A DNA stretch of 64,000 bases, taken from Gordonia sp049847105 (GTDB lineage Bacteria > Actinomycetota > Actinomycetes > Mycobacteriales > Mycobacteriaceae). Made by a program: the position numbers and the translations under genes. The stretch is from positions 372,001-436,000 of the forward strand of contig NZ_JBNCNS010000005.1 in the NCBI RefSeq assembly GCF_049847105.1, given 5' to 3'. The notes beneath the pieces are model-generated. The model searched no databases. It had not been told where the DNA came from and worked only from the letters and a program-made list of their open reading frames with translations. This document shows positions 32,622 to 41,206 of the stretch, piece by piece. Every line of letters starts with the position of its first letter. Position 1 is the stretch's first letter.

Positions 32622-35600
32622 ATGACGATCAAGGTGGCCCTCGAGCATCGCACGAGTTACGCATTCGATCGCCCGGTCAAGATCTTCCCGCATGTGGTCC
32701 GTCTGCGACCGGCTCCGCACTCACGTACGCCGATCGAGGCGTACTCACTGAAAGTCGAACCGGCCGAACACTTCCTGAACTGGCAGCAGGATGCCTTCAG
32801 CAACTACATGGCGCGGCTGGTGTTCTCGGAGCCGGCCAAGATGCTCTCGATCTCGGTGAGCCTGGTCGCGGACCTGACCGCGGTCAACCCGTTCGACTTC
32901 TTCATCGAGGACTGGGCGGAGGACTTCGGTTTCTCCTATCCCGACGATCTCCGCACCGACCTGGAGATCTTCCTCCGTTCGGTCGGGGTGACCGCGGGTG
33001 AGTTCGCCGGCGCGTCGGTCCATCCGTCCGTGGTGGAGTTCGCCGCCGGCCATCGCCCCGCCGGCAAGGTCCGGATCATCGACTTCCTGGTCGGATTGAA
33101 CCAGGCGGTGCGCGACGCGGTCGGCTACACCGTCCGTCTGGAGTCGGGCGTGCAGACTCCCGAGTACACGTTGTCCAGTGGGATCGGGTCCTGCCGCGAC
33201 TCCGCCTGGCTGCTCGTCGCGTTGTTGCGGGAACTGGGGCTGGCCGCGCGGTTCGTCTCCGGGTATCTGGTGCAGTTGACGTCGGACGTGAAGTCGATCG
33301 ACGGACCCTCCGGGCCGGACGCCGACTTCACGGATCTGCATGCCTGGACCGAGGTCTATCTGCCCGGCGCCGGGTGGGTGGGCATGGACCCGACATCCGG
33401 TCTGTTCGCCGGCGAGGGACACATCCCGCTCGCCGCGACGCCGAGCCCCGGTGGCGCCGCACCGATCACCGGCGCGACCGGACCCTGCCACGCCACGCTG
33501 GACTTCGCGAACACGGTGACCCGATACCACGAGGACCCGCGGGTGACGTTGCCGTACACCCCCGAACAATGGGATCGGGTGGTCGATCTCGGCGCTGCCG
33601 TCGACGCCAGGATGGCCCACAACGACGTCCGACTCACGATGGGTGGTGAACCGACCTTCGTCTCGATCGACAACCAGACCGACCCGGAGTGGACCACCGC
33701 CGCCGATGGTCCGCATAAACGCCTGCTGGCGTCGCGGCTCGCCGAGCGGCTGCGCGGGACCTACGCGCCTGCCGGCCTGGTGCAGCGCAGCCAGGGTAAG
33801 TGGTACCCGGGTGAACCGTTGCCGCGCTGGCAGATCGCACTGATGTGGCGGACCGACGGCCTGCCGATCTGGCGTCGCCCGGAACTCCTCGCCGATCCGT
33901 GGGCGACGCAGGAACAGGCCACGGCGAGCATCGAGGTGGAGAGCGCCGGTGCGAGCGAACGTGCGACGAACGGCGCCACCGACTCGTCGAAGGCCGAGAC
34001 GCTGTTGACCGCGGTGGCCAAGGCGATCGGGCTGCCGACCACACAGGTGATGCCCGCCTACGAGGATCCCCTGGTCCGGATGGGCGAGCTGGCGGCGTTA
34101 CCACCCGGTGATCCCGGTGCGGACCCGACCGTGCTGACGGCGCGCGGTGCCGTGCTGGCGGCCGCGGCAGCCGAGGCCGACAACGAGACCGATCTCACGC
34201 CGCCGGCGGATTCGAGTGACACCCGCCGGGCCCTGCTGGAGCGTCTGGACGGCGCGATCACCGACCCGACCGCTTTCGTCCTGCCGCTCAGTCGTTCCGA
34301 GGACGAGACGGCGTGGCAGAGCGCCCGGTGGACCACGCGCCGTGGCCGTCTGGTGCTGACCCCGGGTACGTCGCCCGCGGGCCTGCGGCTGCCGCTGAAC
34401 TCCCTGTCGTGGGGGCCGGCCCCGACCATGTTCGAGGTCGATCCGTCCGTCCGGGCGGGCGTGTTGCCCGCGGACCCGGCCGACACCCTCGGGCTCATCG
34501 TCCGTGACGTCGATCCGGCGGCCTTCGTGCCGCGATCCGCTGTGGTCGCCGAGGTCCGTGGCGGCGTGCTCGCCGTCTTCATGCCACCACTGGCCGCGCT
34601 GGAGGAGTTCCTGGCGATCATCGAGTTCGTCGAGGACGCGGCGACGGCCATTTCGACCCCGGTGGTGATCGAAGGCTATGGGCCGCCCTCGGATGCCCGG
34701 CTCACCACGCTCACCGTCACACCAGATCCCGGTGTGATCGAGGTGAACATCCAGCCGACCGCCGGTTTCGTCGAACAATCCGAGTTGCTCGACGACCTCT
34801 ACGATCACGCGCGGCACACCCGGCTCGGTACCGAGACCTTCGACCTCGACGGCAGTCACGGGGGTACCGGCGGCGGCAACCACATCACGCTCGGCGGGAC
34901 GACCCCGGCCGACTCACCGATGCTGCGCCGTCCGGATCTGCTGGTGTCGATGTTGACCTACTGGCAGCGGCACCCGTCGCTGTCGTATCTCTTCTCCGGG
35001 CGGTTCGTCGGGACCACGTCGCAGGCACCGCGCGTGGACGAAGGCCGCGAGTCGGCTCTGTACGAACTGGAGATCGCGTTCTCCGAGATCGACCGGCTGG
35101 GTGTGAAGGGCGACGGTGCCGGTGGTGTCGACGCCCCACCGAATCCGTGGGTCACCGACCGTGCTCTGCGGCACCTGCTGACCGACATCACCGGCAACAC
35201 CCATCGCTCCGAGTTCTGCATCGACAAGCTCTACAGTCCCGACTCGGCTCGGGGACGTCTCGGTCTGCTCGAACTCCGGGCGTTCGAGATGCCGCCGCAC
35301 CACCGGATGGCGATGGTGCAGTCACTGCTGGTGCGGTCGCTGGTGTCGTGGTTCTGGGAGCACCCGCATCGCGGAAGGCTCATCCGGCACGGTGCGGATC
35401 TGCACGGCAAATATCTTCTGCCGCACTACATCATCGGTGACATCGCAGCCGTCGCCAAGGACCTCCGGGAGGCAGGCTATCCGTTCGACACGGCATGGCT
35501 CGACCCGTTCACCGAGTTCCGGTTCCCCCGGCTCGGTACGGTCTCGATCCGCGACCACGAGGTCGAGCTCCGCGGCGCGATCGAGCCGTGGAACACCCTC

Positions 35601-36098
35601 GGCGAGGAGTCGACCGGCACCGGGACAGCGCGGTACGTCGACTCGTCGATCGAACGTGTGCAGGTGCGGGTCCAGGGCGGTGAGGATGACCGTTTCCTGT
35701 TGACGTGCAACGGTTTCCCCATTCCGTTGAGTCCCACCGGCCGCACCGGTGAGCGGGTCGCGGGGATCCGGTTCCGGGCCTGGCAGCCGCCGAGCGCGTT
35801 GCATCCGTCGATCACCATCGACACCCCGCTCACGTTCGACCTGATCGACACGGTCGCCGGCCGGTCGGTGGGCGGTGCGACCTACCACGTCGTCCATCCG
35901 GGCGGCCGGTCATATGACCGGCCCCCGGTGAACGCGGTCGAGGCGGAATCGCGGCGCAACGGACGCTTCGAGGCCAGCGGTCACACCAGCGGCTCGGTCG
36001 ACATCGGGCTCCTCCGGGAGCGGCAGGCCCGGCAGGCCACCGATACCGGGGTGCCGGCGATCCTGGATCTGCGCCGGGCACGTACAGTTCTTCGGTGA
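32622..36098 (+). CDS. Transglutaminase-like/DUF2126 protein
   Basis: This 1158-residue cytosolic protein opens with an N-terminal beta domain (VALEHRTSYAFDRPVKIFPH) and a transglutaminase-like papain-fold domain. Its catalytic triad is complete: C191 (GSCRD), H240 (LHAWTEV) and D256 (MDPTSG). From about residue 320 on it is a long DUF2126 region (LTMGGEPTFVSID, GGGNHITLGG, RPDLLVSMLTYWQRHPSLSYLFSGRFVG). M. tuberculosis Rv2566 is the counterpart (from memory). Comparative genomics links this family with ATP-grasp and alpha-E proteins, as here, and suggests peptide bond formation or cleavage in a modification pathway. Its stop overlaps the next start (GTGA). Domain calls are firm; the reaction is unknown. 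Confidence 0.92.
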   Translation: MTIKVALEHRTSYAFDRPVKIFPHVVRLRPAPHSRTPIEAYSLKVEPAEHFLNWQQDAFSNYMARLVFSEPAKMLSISVSLVADLTAVNPFDFFIEDWAEDFGFSYPDDLRTDLEIFLRSVGVTAGEFAGASVHPSVVEFAAGHRPAGKVRIIDFLVGLNQAVRDAVGYTVRLESGVQTPEYTLSSGIGSCRDSAWLLVALLRELGLAARFVSGYLVQLTSDVKSIDGPSGPDADFTDLHAWTEVYLPGAGWVGMDPTSGLFAGEGHIPLAATPSPGGAAPITGATGPCHATLDFANTVTRYHEDPRVTLPYTPEQWDRVVDLGAAVDARMAHNDVRLTMGGEPTFVSIDNQTDPEWTTAADGPHKRLLASRLAERLRGTYAPAGLVQRSQGKWYPGEPLPRWQIALMWRTDGLPIWRRPELLADPWATQEQATASIEVESAGASERATNGATDSSKAETLLTAVAKAIGLPTTQVMPAYEDPLVRMGELAALPPGDPGADPTVLTARGAVLAAAAAEADNETDLTPPADSSDTRRALLERLDGAITDPTAFVLPLSRSEDETAWQSARWTTRRGRLVLTPGTSPAGLRLPLNSLSWGPAPTMFEVDPSVRAGVLPADPADTLGLIVRDVDPAAFVPRSAVVAEVRGGVLAVFMPPLAALEEFLAIIEFVEDAATAISTPVVIEGYGPPSDARLTTLTVTPDPGVIEVNIQPTAGFVEQSELLDDLYDHARHTRLGTETFDLDGSHGGTGGGNHITLGGTTPADSPMLRRPDLLVSMLTYWQRHPSLSYLFSGRFVGTTSQAPRVDEGRESALYELEIAFSEIDRLGVKGDGAGGVDAPPNPWVTDRALRHLLTDITGNTHRSEFCIDKLYSPDSARGRLGLLELRAFEMPPHHRMAMVQSLLVRSLVSWFWEHPHRGRLIRHGADLHGKYLLPHYIIGDIAAVAKDLREAGYPFDTAWLDPFTEFRFPRLGTVSIRDHEVELRGAIEPWNTLGEESTGTGTARYVDSSIERVQVRVQGGEDDRFLLTCNGFPIPLSPTGRTGERVAGIRFRAWQPPSALHPSITIDTPLTFDLIDTVAGRSVGGATYHVVHPGGRSYDRPPVNAVEAESRRNGRFEASGHTSGSVDIGLLRERQARQATDTGVPAILDLRRARTVLR

Positions 36099-38854
36099 TC
36101 GTTTCGTCGGGCAGCCCGGGCGGGAACCGACTGCCCGGGGTCTTCGACGGGTACCGGCCCGAGGGCTCTGCACTGTTCGATGTCGAGGGGTTGTCCCACG
36201 GCACAGCAGCGCCGGCGCCGTACGACGAGATGCTCGACAGCAGCGGCGGGACCAGGCAGGCCTGGACGGAACTGGTGTCCGGGTACGCGGCGCGTGGCGA
36301 TGAACGCCTGCGGGGTGCCGCGGCGCGCCTGGCCACCGCGGTCAGCGACGAAGGCGTCATCTACAACGAGTTCGACGGCGCCGATACCGTCGCACGGGAC
36401 TGGCAGGTCGACCCCGTTCCGCTCGTCGTCGACGGGGTGGAGTGGGCGGAACTGGAGAAGGCCGTCATCCAGCGGTCGATGCTGCTCGATCAGCTCCTGC
36501 GGGACATCTACCGCGATCAGAAGACGATCCGCCGTGGCCTCGTCCCGCCGGAGATGGTGTTCGGGCATCCCGGCTACATCCGGAAGGCGGCACGGCTGGA
36601 GGTCGCCGGACCGCACGCGTTGTTCCTGCATGCCCTGGATCTCGGTCGGACCTCCGACGGCAGGTTCGAGGTGTACGCCGACCGCACGCAGGCGCCGTCG
36701 GGCATCGGTTTCGCGATGGTCGACCGCAGACTGCTCTCACGGACCTTTCCGCAGCTGTTCCAAACCATCGCGCCGAGATCCATCGCGACCTTCGCCGGCA
36801 CTCTGCGGCTGGCCCTCTTCGACTACGCCCCACCGGGCGTCGACGATCCGACGGTCGCGGTGCTGAGTCCCGGGAGCATGTCGGAAACAGCTTTCGACCA
36901 GGCGTATCTGGCGTCGGTGCTGGGGTTCCCCCTGGTCGAGGGAGACGACCTGACGGTGCGCGACGGCGCCGTCTACATGCGGTCGCTGGGCAAGTACAAG
37001 CGGGTCGACGTCCTGCTGCGGCGGATCGACGCCGGTTATGCGGACCCGCTCGACCTGCGCACCGACTCCCGGCTCGGGGTCGCCGGCCTGGTGGAGGCCA
37101 TCTCGCGCGGCACCGTCACGGTCGTGAACACCCTCGGCAGCGGCGTGCTCGAGAACCCCGCGCTGCACACGGTGTTGGACAAGCTCGCACCGGTCCTGCT
37201 CGACGAGGATCTCGCGCTGCCGTCGGTGTCGACGTTGTGGGCGGGCGACGATCTGCAGCGCACCAAGATCCGCGCCGATATCGGCGAACTGGTGCTGTCG
37301 AACTTCGCCACCGACGAAGAGGTGGTCGGCCCGATGCTCGATACCGCGCGGCGTGCCGATCTCGTCGCCCGGATCGAGGCACACCCGTGGCAGTGGGTGG
37401 CCCGGACGCTGCGACCCGTCTCGATCGCGCCGACGATGACGCCCGGGCGGACCACCTCGGATCGTCGGGGGGTGCTCCGCGCCGCCCAGGTCGGGGTCCG
37501 TGCGTTCAGCGTGGCGCAGGGGCCGACCTACGCGGTGATGCCGGGCGGACTGGGGATGGTGCTCGCCGACGGTGTTGCCGGTGCGGCCCAGCGGACCGTG
37601 TCGGCCAAGGACGTCTGGGTGACCAGCGCCGACGTCGGCGGTCACGTCTCGCGGAAATCGGGTACCCGGTCGGCGGCCACCGAGGAGCTGGTGGCGACGC
37701 CGCGTCCCGGCCGGACTCCGCGCACCGCGGCCTACTACGACGTCGCCGCGGCCGCGAGTCCCCGCGTCCTTGCCGACCTCTTCTGGTTCGGGCGCTACGG
37801 CGAACGTACGGAGTCGACGACGCGCCTGGCGAAGGTGGCTCGGGAGCGGTATCAGGAGGTGCAGTACCGCCCGTGGATGAGTGGATCGGCTGCGGTGCCG
37901 TTGGTGCTTCATGCGGTCGCGCGGGTGACCGGCACCGCCCTCTACCTCGGTACCGCCGACCTCGCCGCGGAACACGACGACCGGCCGATCGAGCCTCAGC
38001 GGGTCAATGAGGCCATCGCGAAGATCACGGATCTCACCATCGCGCGATCCGTGGCCGGGACCATCGCCCACTCTGCCGATCGACTCGTAGCGACGGCACG
38101 GGCGGTCCGTGATCAGATGTCGACGAGTACGTGGATGGTGCTGGCACCGGTCGAACGCGCGATCGACCAGCTCGGCACGCAGGTCCGCGGCGCCCGCGCC
38201 TCGGCAGGTCCCGGCTCCGCCGCCGGTGACTCGACCCTGGACCTGGGTTCCGATCTCGGCCACGCCCACGACGAGGTGCTGCACGGGGTGCTCGCGCTCG
38301 CCGGTCTGCAGGCCGACTCGATGGTGCACGATCCCGGCTGGTTGTTCATGGACATCGGCCGGCGCATCGAACGGACCATCACCCTCGCCGACCTCACCGC
38401 GGCACTGTTCGTCGTGGCGCAGGACCGCGAGGTCGAGCAGGCGTTGCTGGAGTCCTTCCTGGTCGCCAACGAGTCGTCGGTGATCTACCGCAGGCGCAAT
38501 CGCGGGCTCTACCAATTCGACGCCGTCGGTGGTCTGCTGTTCTTCGACGAGACCAACCCCCGGGCGATGATCTACCAGCTGACGCGGATGCACGACGACC
38601 TGTCCGCGCTGCCCGACGAACTGCGTTCCGCGAGCTCCGAGCGGATCGTCGAGGAGCTGATCGCCGAACTGCGTCGGTCCGATCCGGAAGATCTCGCTGC
38701 CGTCGACGCGGCGGGCCGCCGCGCACAGCTCGGTGAGTTGATGACCGCGCTGGGCGCCGGAGCACGAGACCTCTCCGACGTCCTGACCAGCACCCGGTTC
38801 GCCTTGCCGCGGCAGGCGCAGCCGATCTGGGGCGGGGGAGGTGACGGCGCATGA
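36095..38854 (+). CDS. Circularly permuted ATP-grasp / alpha-E fusion protein
   Basis: This 919-residue protein fuses two families that many bacteria encode separately. Residues about 45-515 form a circularly permuted type 2 ATP-grasp domain (VIQRSMLLDQLLRDIYRDQ, GIGFAMVDRRLLSRTFP, VDVLLRRIDAGYADPL, GVLENPALHTVLDKL, PTYAVMPGGLGMVL). Residues about 550-890 form the helical alpha-E domain (VLADLFWFGRYGERTESTTRL, WLFMDIGRRIERTITLADL). ATP-grasp enzymes of this kind are predicted amidoligases that activate a carboxylate by phosphorylation. GTG 36095 overlaps the previous stop and its own stop overlaps the next ATG. The Rv2567 gene of M. tuberculosis has the same fusion (from memory). Substrates are unknown. 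Confidence 0.93.
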   Translation: MIVSSGSPGGNRLPGVFDGYRPEGSALFDVEGLSHGTAAPAPYDEMLDSSGGTRQAWTELVSGYAARGDERLRGAAARLATAVSDEGVIYNEFDGADTVARDWQVDPVPLVVDGVEWAELEKAVIQRSMLLDQLLRDIYRDQKTIRRGLVPPEMVFGHPGYIRKAARLEVAGPHALFLHALDLGRTSDGRFEVYADRTQAPSGIGFAMVDRRLLSRTFPQLFQTIAPRSIATFAGTLRLALFDYAPPGVDDPTVAVLSPGSMSETAFDQAYLASVLGFPLVEGDDLTVRDGAVYMRSLGKYKRVDVLLRRIDAGYADPLDLRTDSRLGVAGLVEAISRGTVTVVNTLGSGVLENPALHTVLDKLAPVLLDEDLALPSVSTLWAGDDLQRTKIRADIGELVLSNFATDEEVVGPMLDTARRADLVARIEAHPWQWVARTLRPVSIAPTMTPGRTTSDRRGVLRAAQVGVRAFSVAQGPTYAVMPGGLGMVLADGVAGAAQRTVSAKDVWVTSADVGGHVSRKSGTRSAATEELVATPRPGRTPRTAAYYDVAAAASPRVLADLFWFGRYGERTESTTRLAKVARERYQEVQYRPWMSGSAAVPLVLHAVARVTGTALYLGTADLAAEHDDRPIEPQRVNEAIAKITDLTIARSVAGTIAHSADRLVATARAVRDQMSTSTWMVLAPVERAIDQLGTQVRGARASAGPGSAAGDSTLDLGSDLGHAHDEVLHGVLALAGLQADSMVHDPGWLFMDIGRRIERTITLADLTAALFVVAQDREVEQALLESFLVANESSVIYRRRNRGLYQFDAVGGLLFFDETNPRAMIYQLTRMHDDLSALPDELRSASSERIVEELIAELRRSDPEDLAAVDAAGRRAQLGELMTALGAGARDLSDVLTSTRFALPRQAQPIWGGGGDGA

Positions 38855-39837
38855 CCAGCGCACCGGAACCGGATACGGAACCGGCCGCGATGATCGCCGA
38901 TCACCGGCGTCGCTACCGGGTGATGCATCGCACGTCCTACACCTACGACGACGTGGTCTCGTCGTCGTACGGCCGCTGCTACCTCACCCCTCGCGAGCTG
39001 CCGCATCAGCGGGTGTTGTCAGCGGGGGTGACCATCGAGCCCGAGCCCGACGACTGGTCCACAGGGGTGGATGTCTACGGCAACGGTGATTCGTACTTCC
39101 ACGTCCGGTCCAATCACGACGAGCTGGTCGTCACCTCGACCTCGGTCGTCGAGGTCGATCCACCCGACGCGGGGCTGCTCCTCTCGCCGGCGGCACTCGG
39201 TCCGTGGGAACAGGCCCGTCCGTCGGCGGTCGGTACCGCGGGTGCCGGTGCGGTCGAGTTCGTCCTCGATCTCCGGCCCCCCGAGATCACCCCCGCGGTG
39301 GCCTACTACGCGGCGGAGGTTTTCCGGCCCGGCCGCCCGCTGATCGAGGCCGTCACCGACCTGACCTCGCGGATCTTCCGGGAGTTCACCTACAAGTCGG
39401 GATCGACGGCGATCAGCACCCGCGTGGACACCGTCCTGGAACGGCGCATGGGTGTCTGTCAGGACTTCGCCCGCGTCGCGATCGCCTGTCTGCGCTCGGT
39501 CGGGCTCGCCGCGCGCTATGAGTCGGGCTATCTGGCCACCGATCCGCCGCCTGGTCGGGAACGGATCTTCGGCGCCGACGCGAGCCACGCATGGGCGGCC
39601 GTGTGGCTGCCCGGTGACCGTTGGCTGGCCTTCGACCCGACCAACGACAAGCTCGTCGACGAACGACACGTGACGGTGGCGTGGGGTCGCGACTACGACG
39701 ACGTCCCGCCGCTGCGCGGGGTCATCTACACCGAGTCGAAGAAGAGCCGGATCGATGTGTCGGTGGACGTCAGCCCGATCGGTCCCGGCGATGTGTCCGA
39801 GATCACCGAGGGGTCGTCGGGAACGAACGCGGACTAG
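38851..39837 (+). CDS. Transglutaminase family protein (second copy of the operon)
   Basis: This 328-residue cytosolic protein has an N-terminal beta domain (YRVMHRTSYTYDDVVSSSYGRCYLTPR) and a transglutaminase-like domain with intact triad C203 (GVCQDFARV), H246 (SHAWAAVWLP) and D262 (FDPTNDK). It lacks the DUF2126 extension of the first gene. ATG 38851 overlaps the ATP-grasp/alpha-E stop, making it the third coupled gene. Bacterial members of the fold more often act as peptidases or amidases than as crosslinkers, so in this operon it may remove or mature what the ATP-grasp enzyme adds (inference). The M. tuberculosis counterpart is Rv2569c (from memory). Confidence 0.92.
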   Translation: MTSAPEPDTEPAAMIADHRRRYRVMHRTSYTYDDVVSSSYGRCYLTPRELPHQRVLSAGVTIEPEPDDWSTGVDVYGNGDSYFHVRSNHDELVVTSTSVVEVDPPDAGLLLSPAALGPWEQARPSAVGTAGAGAVEFVLDLRPPEITPAVAYYAAEVFRPGRPLIEAVTDLTSRIFREFTYKSGSTAISTRVDTVLERRMGVCQDFARVAIACLRSVGLAARYESGYLATDPPPGRERIFGADASHAWAAVWLPGDRWLAFDPTNDKLVDERHVTVAWGRDYDDVPPLRGVIYTESKKSRIDVSVDVSPIGPGDVSEITEGSSGTNAD

Positions 39838-39861
39838 CGTCACCGGCCCATTCGGGTCGGG

Positions 39862-39939
39862 TCACCCGAACGGATGACACCCACCGGCGTCGGGCTGGAC
39901 CTCGACCTGACCCTTGTTGTGCGAGACGGGATCTGACAT
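39862..39939 (-). CDS. Possible 25-residue peptide in the gap after the operon
   Basis: On the minus strand an ATG at 39939 opens a 25-codon frame that ends GGCHPFG before TGA. The residues are diverse and hydrophilic with one Cys and two His, and the third codon positions are mostly G or C. The frame is open further upstream antisense to the next gene, so the start is a choice. No Shine-Dalgarno precedes it. An inverted repeat (TTCGGGT/ACCCGAA, 39851-39870) sits exactly at its stop and could end its transcript. It may be a small gene, a peptide substrate of the neighbouring operon, or chance. Confidence 0.25.
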   Translation of the reverse strand: MSDPVSHNKGQVEVQPDAGGCHPFG

Positions 39940-39967
39940 CTGCCGAGGTGGGCGTGGTTTACCAGTG

Positions 39968-39980
39968 GCAAATGCATTGC
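39968..39980 (+). promoter_or_regulatory. Short inverted repeat upstream of the phosphotransferase gene
   Basis: GCAAATGCATTGC contains GCAA/TTGC arms and the perfect palindrome AATGCATT. It lies in a locally AT-richer patch 57 bases before the ATG at 40037, between the transglutaminase operon and the phosphotransferase gene. It could be an operator or promoter part for either strand. Confidence 0.25.
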
Positions 39981-40036
39981 AGATGGATGAAGAGTCGTGA
40001 CGCCGTGATCGGCGATTGGGTAGGTTGGTGGGTGAC

Positions 40037-41197
40037 ATGACGGTAATCACTGAGAGTCGCATCGCCGGTGTGGTGCGCGCGGCCGAGGCGGTTCTCTCGC
40101 ATCGGGCCGGTTCCCCCGTCACCCTCGCAGACCCCGAAGACCTCGGGGGTAGTGGCCGCACCGTCGTGGTGCGGGCCAGGGTGGCGGTCAATCCTCTGTC
40201 GATGGATCGCACCCTGGTGATCAAGGCACTGCCTGCCGACGAGGACCCCCGTGCCTTCCATCGCGAACTCGCCTCGTACAAATACGCCACCGCGCTGCCC
40301 ACCGAATCCCGACCGGGACCACAGCTCATCGCATCCGACCCCGACATGCGGGTGCTCGTCCTCACCGACCTCGGACACGGACGCTCGCTGACCTCGCTGT
40401 TGTCCGGTACCGACGTCGTCGAGACGTCGCACGCGGTCAGTGCCTGGGGCCAGGCCCTCGGCCGGATGCACACGGCGACGGTCGGCGGTGAGATCGACTT
40501 CCTGGCCATCCTGCGACGCGGGGCGAACGGCACCGACGACGTCGACGTCCTCGGCGAGGCCGCCGCGCGGGCGGTCGAGGACGCCCCGGGGTTGACCGAG
40601 CGCCTGGGTGTTGAGCTGCCGGATGACGTCGCGAAGCGACTGACGATCGCCTGCGGGCTGTTCGCCGACGGTGATCACCGGGCCTTCAGCCCGTCGGACG
40701 TCGGTGCGGAGAACATCGTGCTCAACGACGAGGGCGTGCAGTTCATGGACTACGAGTGGGGCGGCTTCCGCGACGCCACTCTCGACATCGCGTATGCCCT
40801 GGTCACCTTCGGTGCGCAGTTGTCGCACGTCAACGTCGATCACCGCGCCGACCTCGAGATCGCGATGGTCGACGCGTGGCGATCCGAGGTCTATCCCATC
40901 TGGCCGGGGCTCGGTCACGACGGTGAGGCGACCCGCAAGATCACCACCGCCCGGTTGTTGTGGACGTGGCTGTCGACCGTGTGGATGCTGCCCGACGACG
41001 GCGCCGCATCGGTCGCGGAGCCACGTTCGGCCCACGCAGGCCAGACCCACGACTGGGCGCTGCACACCAACGACCCCCGCGTCGTCGTCGCGCGCTGGGC
41101 GGATCTGTCGGCTGCGGCGGTTCGGGCCGGTGAAGCGGAGATCGCCGAGTTCGCGTCCCGGCTCGGTGCCGCGCTGCAGCGCACCTGGCTCACCTGA
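40037..41197 (+). CDS. APH-like phosphotransferase
   Basis: This 386-residue protein has the aminoglycoside phosphotransferase/choline kinase-like fold. A lysine block VIKALPADEDPRAFHREL, the modified Brenner motif SPSDVGAENIVLND (the usual HGD is SPSD, keeping Asp and Asn) and the metal-binding MDYEWGGFRDATLDIAY are seen. Substrates of this large family range from antibiotics to sugars and amino alcohols; nothing here points to one. ATG 40037 was chosen over an in-frame GTG at 40016. It is nine bases from rarA, so the two are probably co-transcribed. An antibiotic-resistance role should not be inferred. Confidence 0.82.
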   Translation: MTVITESRIAGVVRAAEAVLSHRAGSPVTLADPEDLGGSGRTVVVRARVAVNPLSMDRTLVIKALPADEDPRAFHRELASYKYATALPTESRPGPQLIASDPDMRVLVLTDLGHGRSLTSLLSGTDVVETSHAVSAWGQALGRMHTATVGGEIDFLAILRRGANGTDDVDVLGEAAARAVEDAPGLTERLGVELPDDVAKRLTIACGLFADGDHRAFSPSDVGAENIVLNDEGVQFMDYEWGGFRDATLDIAYALVTFGAQLSHVNVDHRADLEIAMVDAWRSEVYPIWPGLGHDGEATRKITTARLLWTWLSTVWMLPDDGAASVAEPRSAHAGQTHDWALHTNDPRVVVARWADLSAAAVRAGEAEIAEFASRLGAALQRTWLT

Positions 41198-41206
41198 CGG
41201 CGCGCC

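Noticed and set aside
30249..32720. 823-codon minus-strand frame opposite aspS
   Set aside because: Shadow of aspS and of the metallopeptidase frame; no recognisable domain and wrong composition.
36737..38863. 708-codon minus-strand frame opposite the ATP-grasp/alpha-E gene
   Set aside because: Antisense shadow with no domain; the plus strand carries clear conserved domains throughout.
40037..41197. Aminoglycoside resistance gene
   Set aside because: Only the general APH fold is supported; the Brenner motif is altered and the context is housekeeping.
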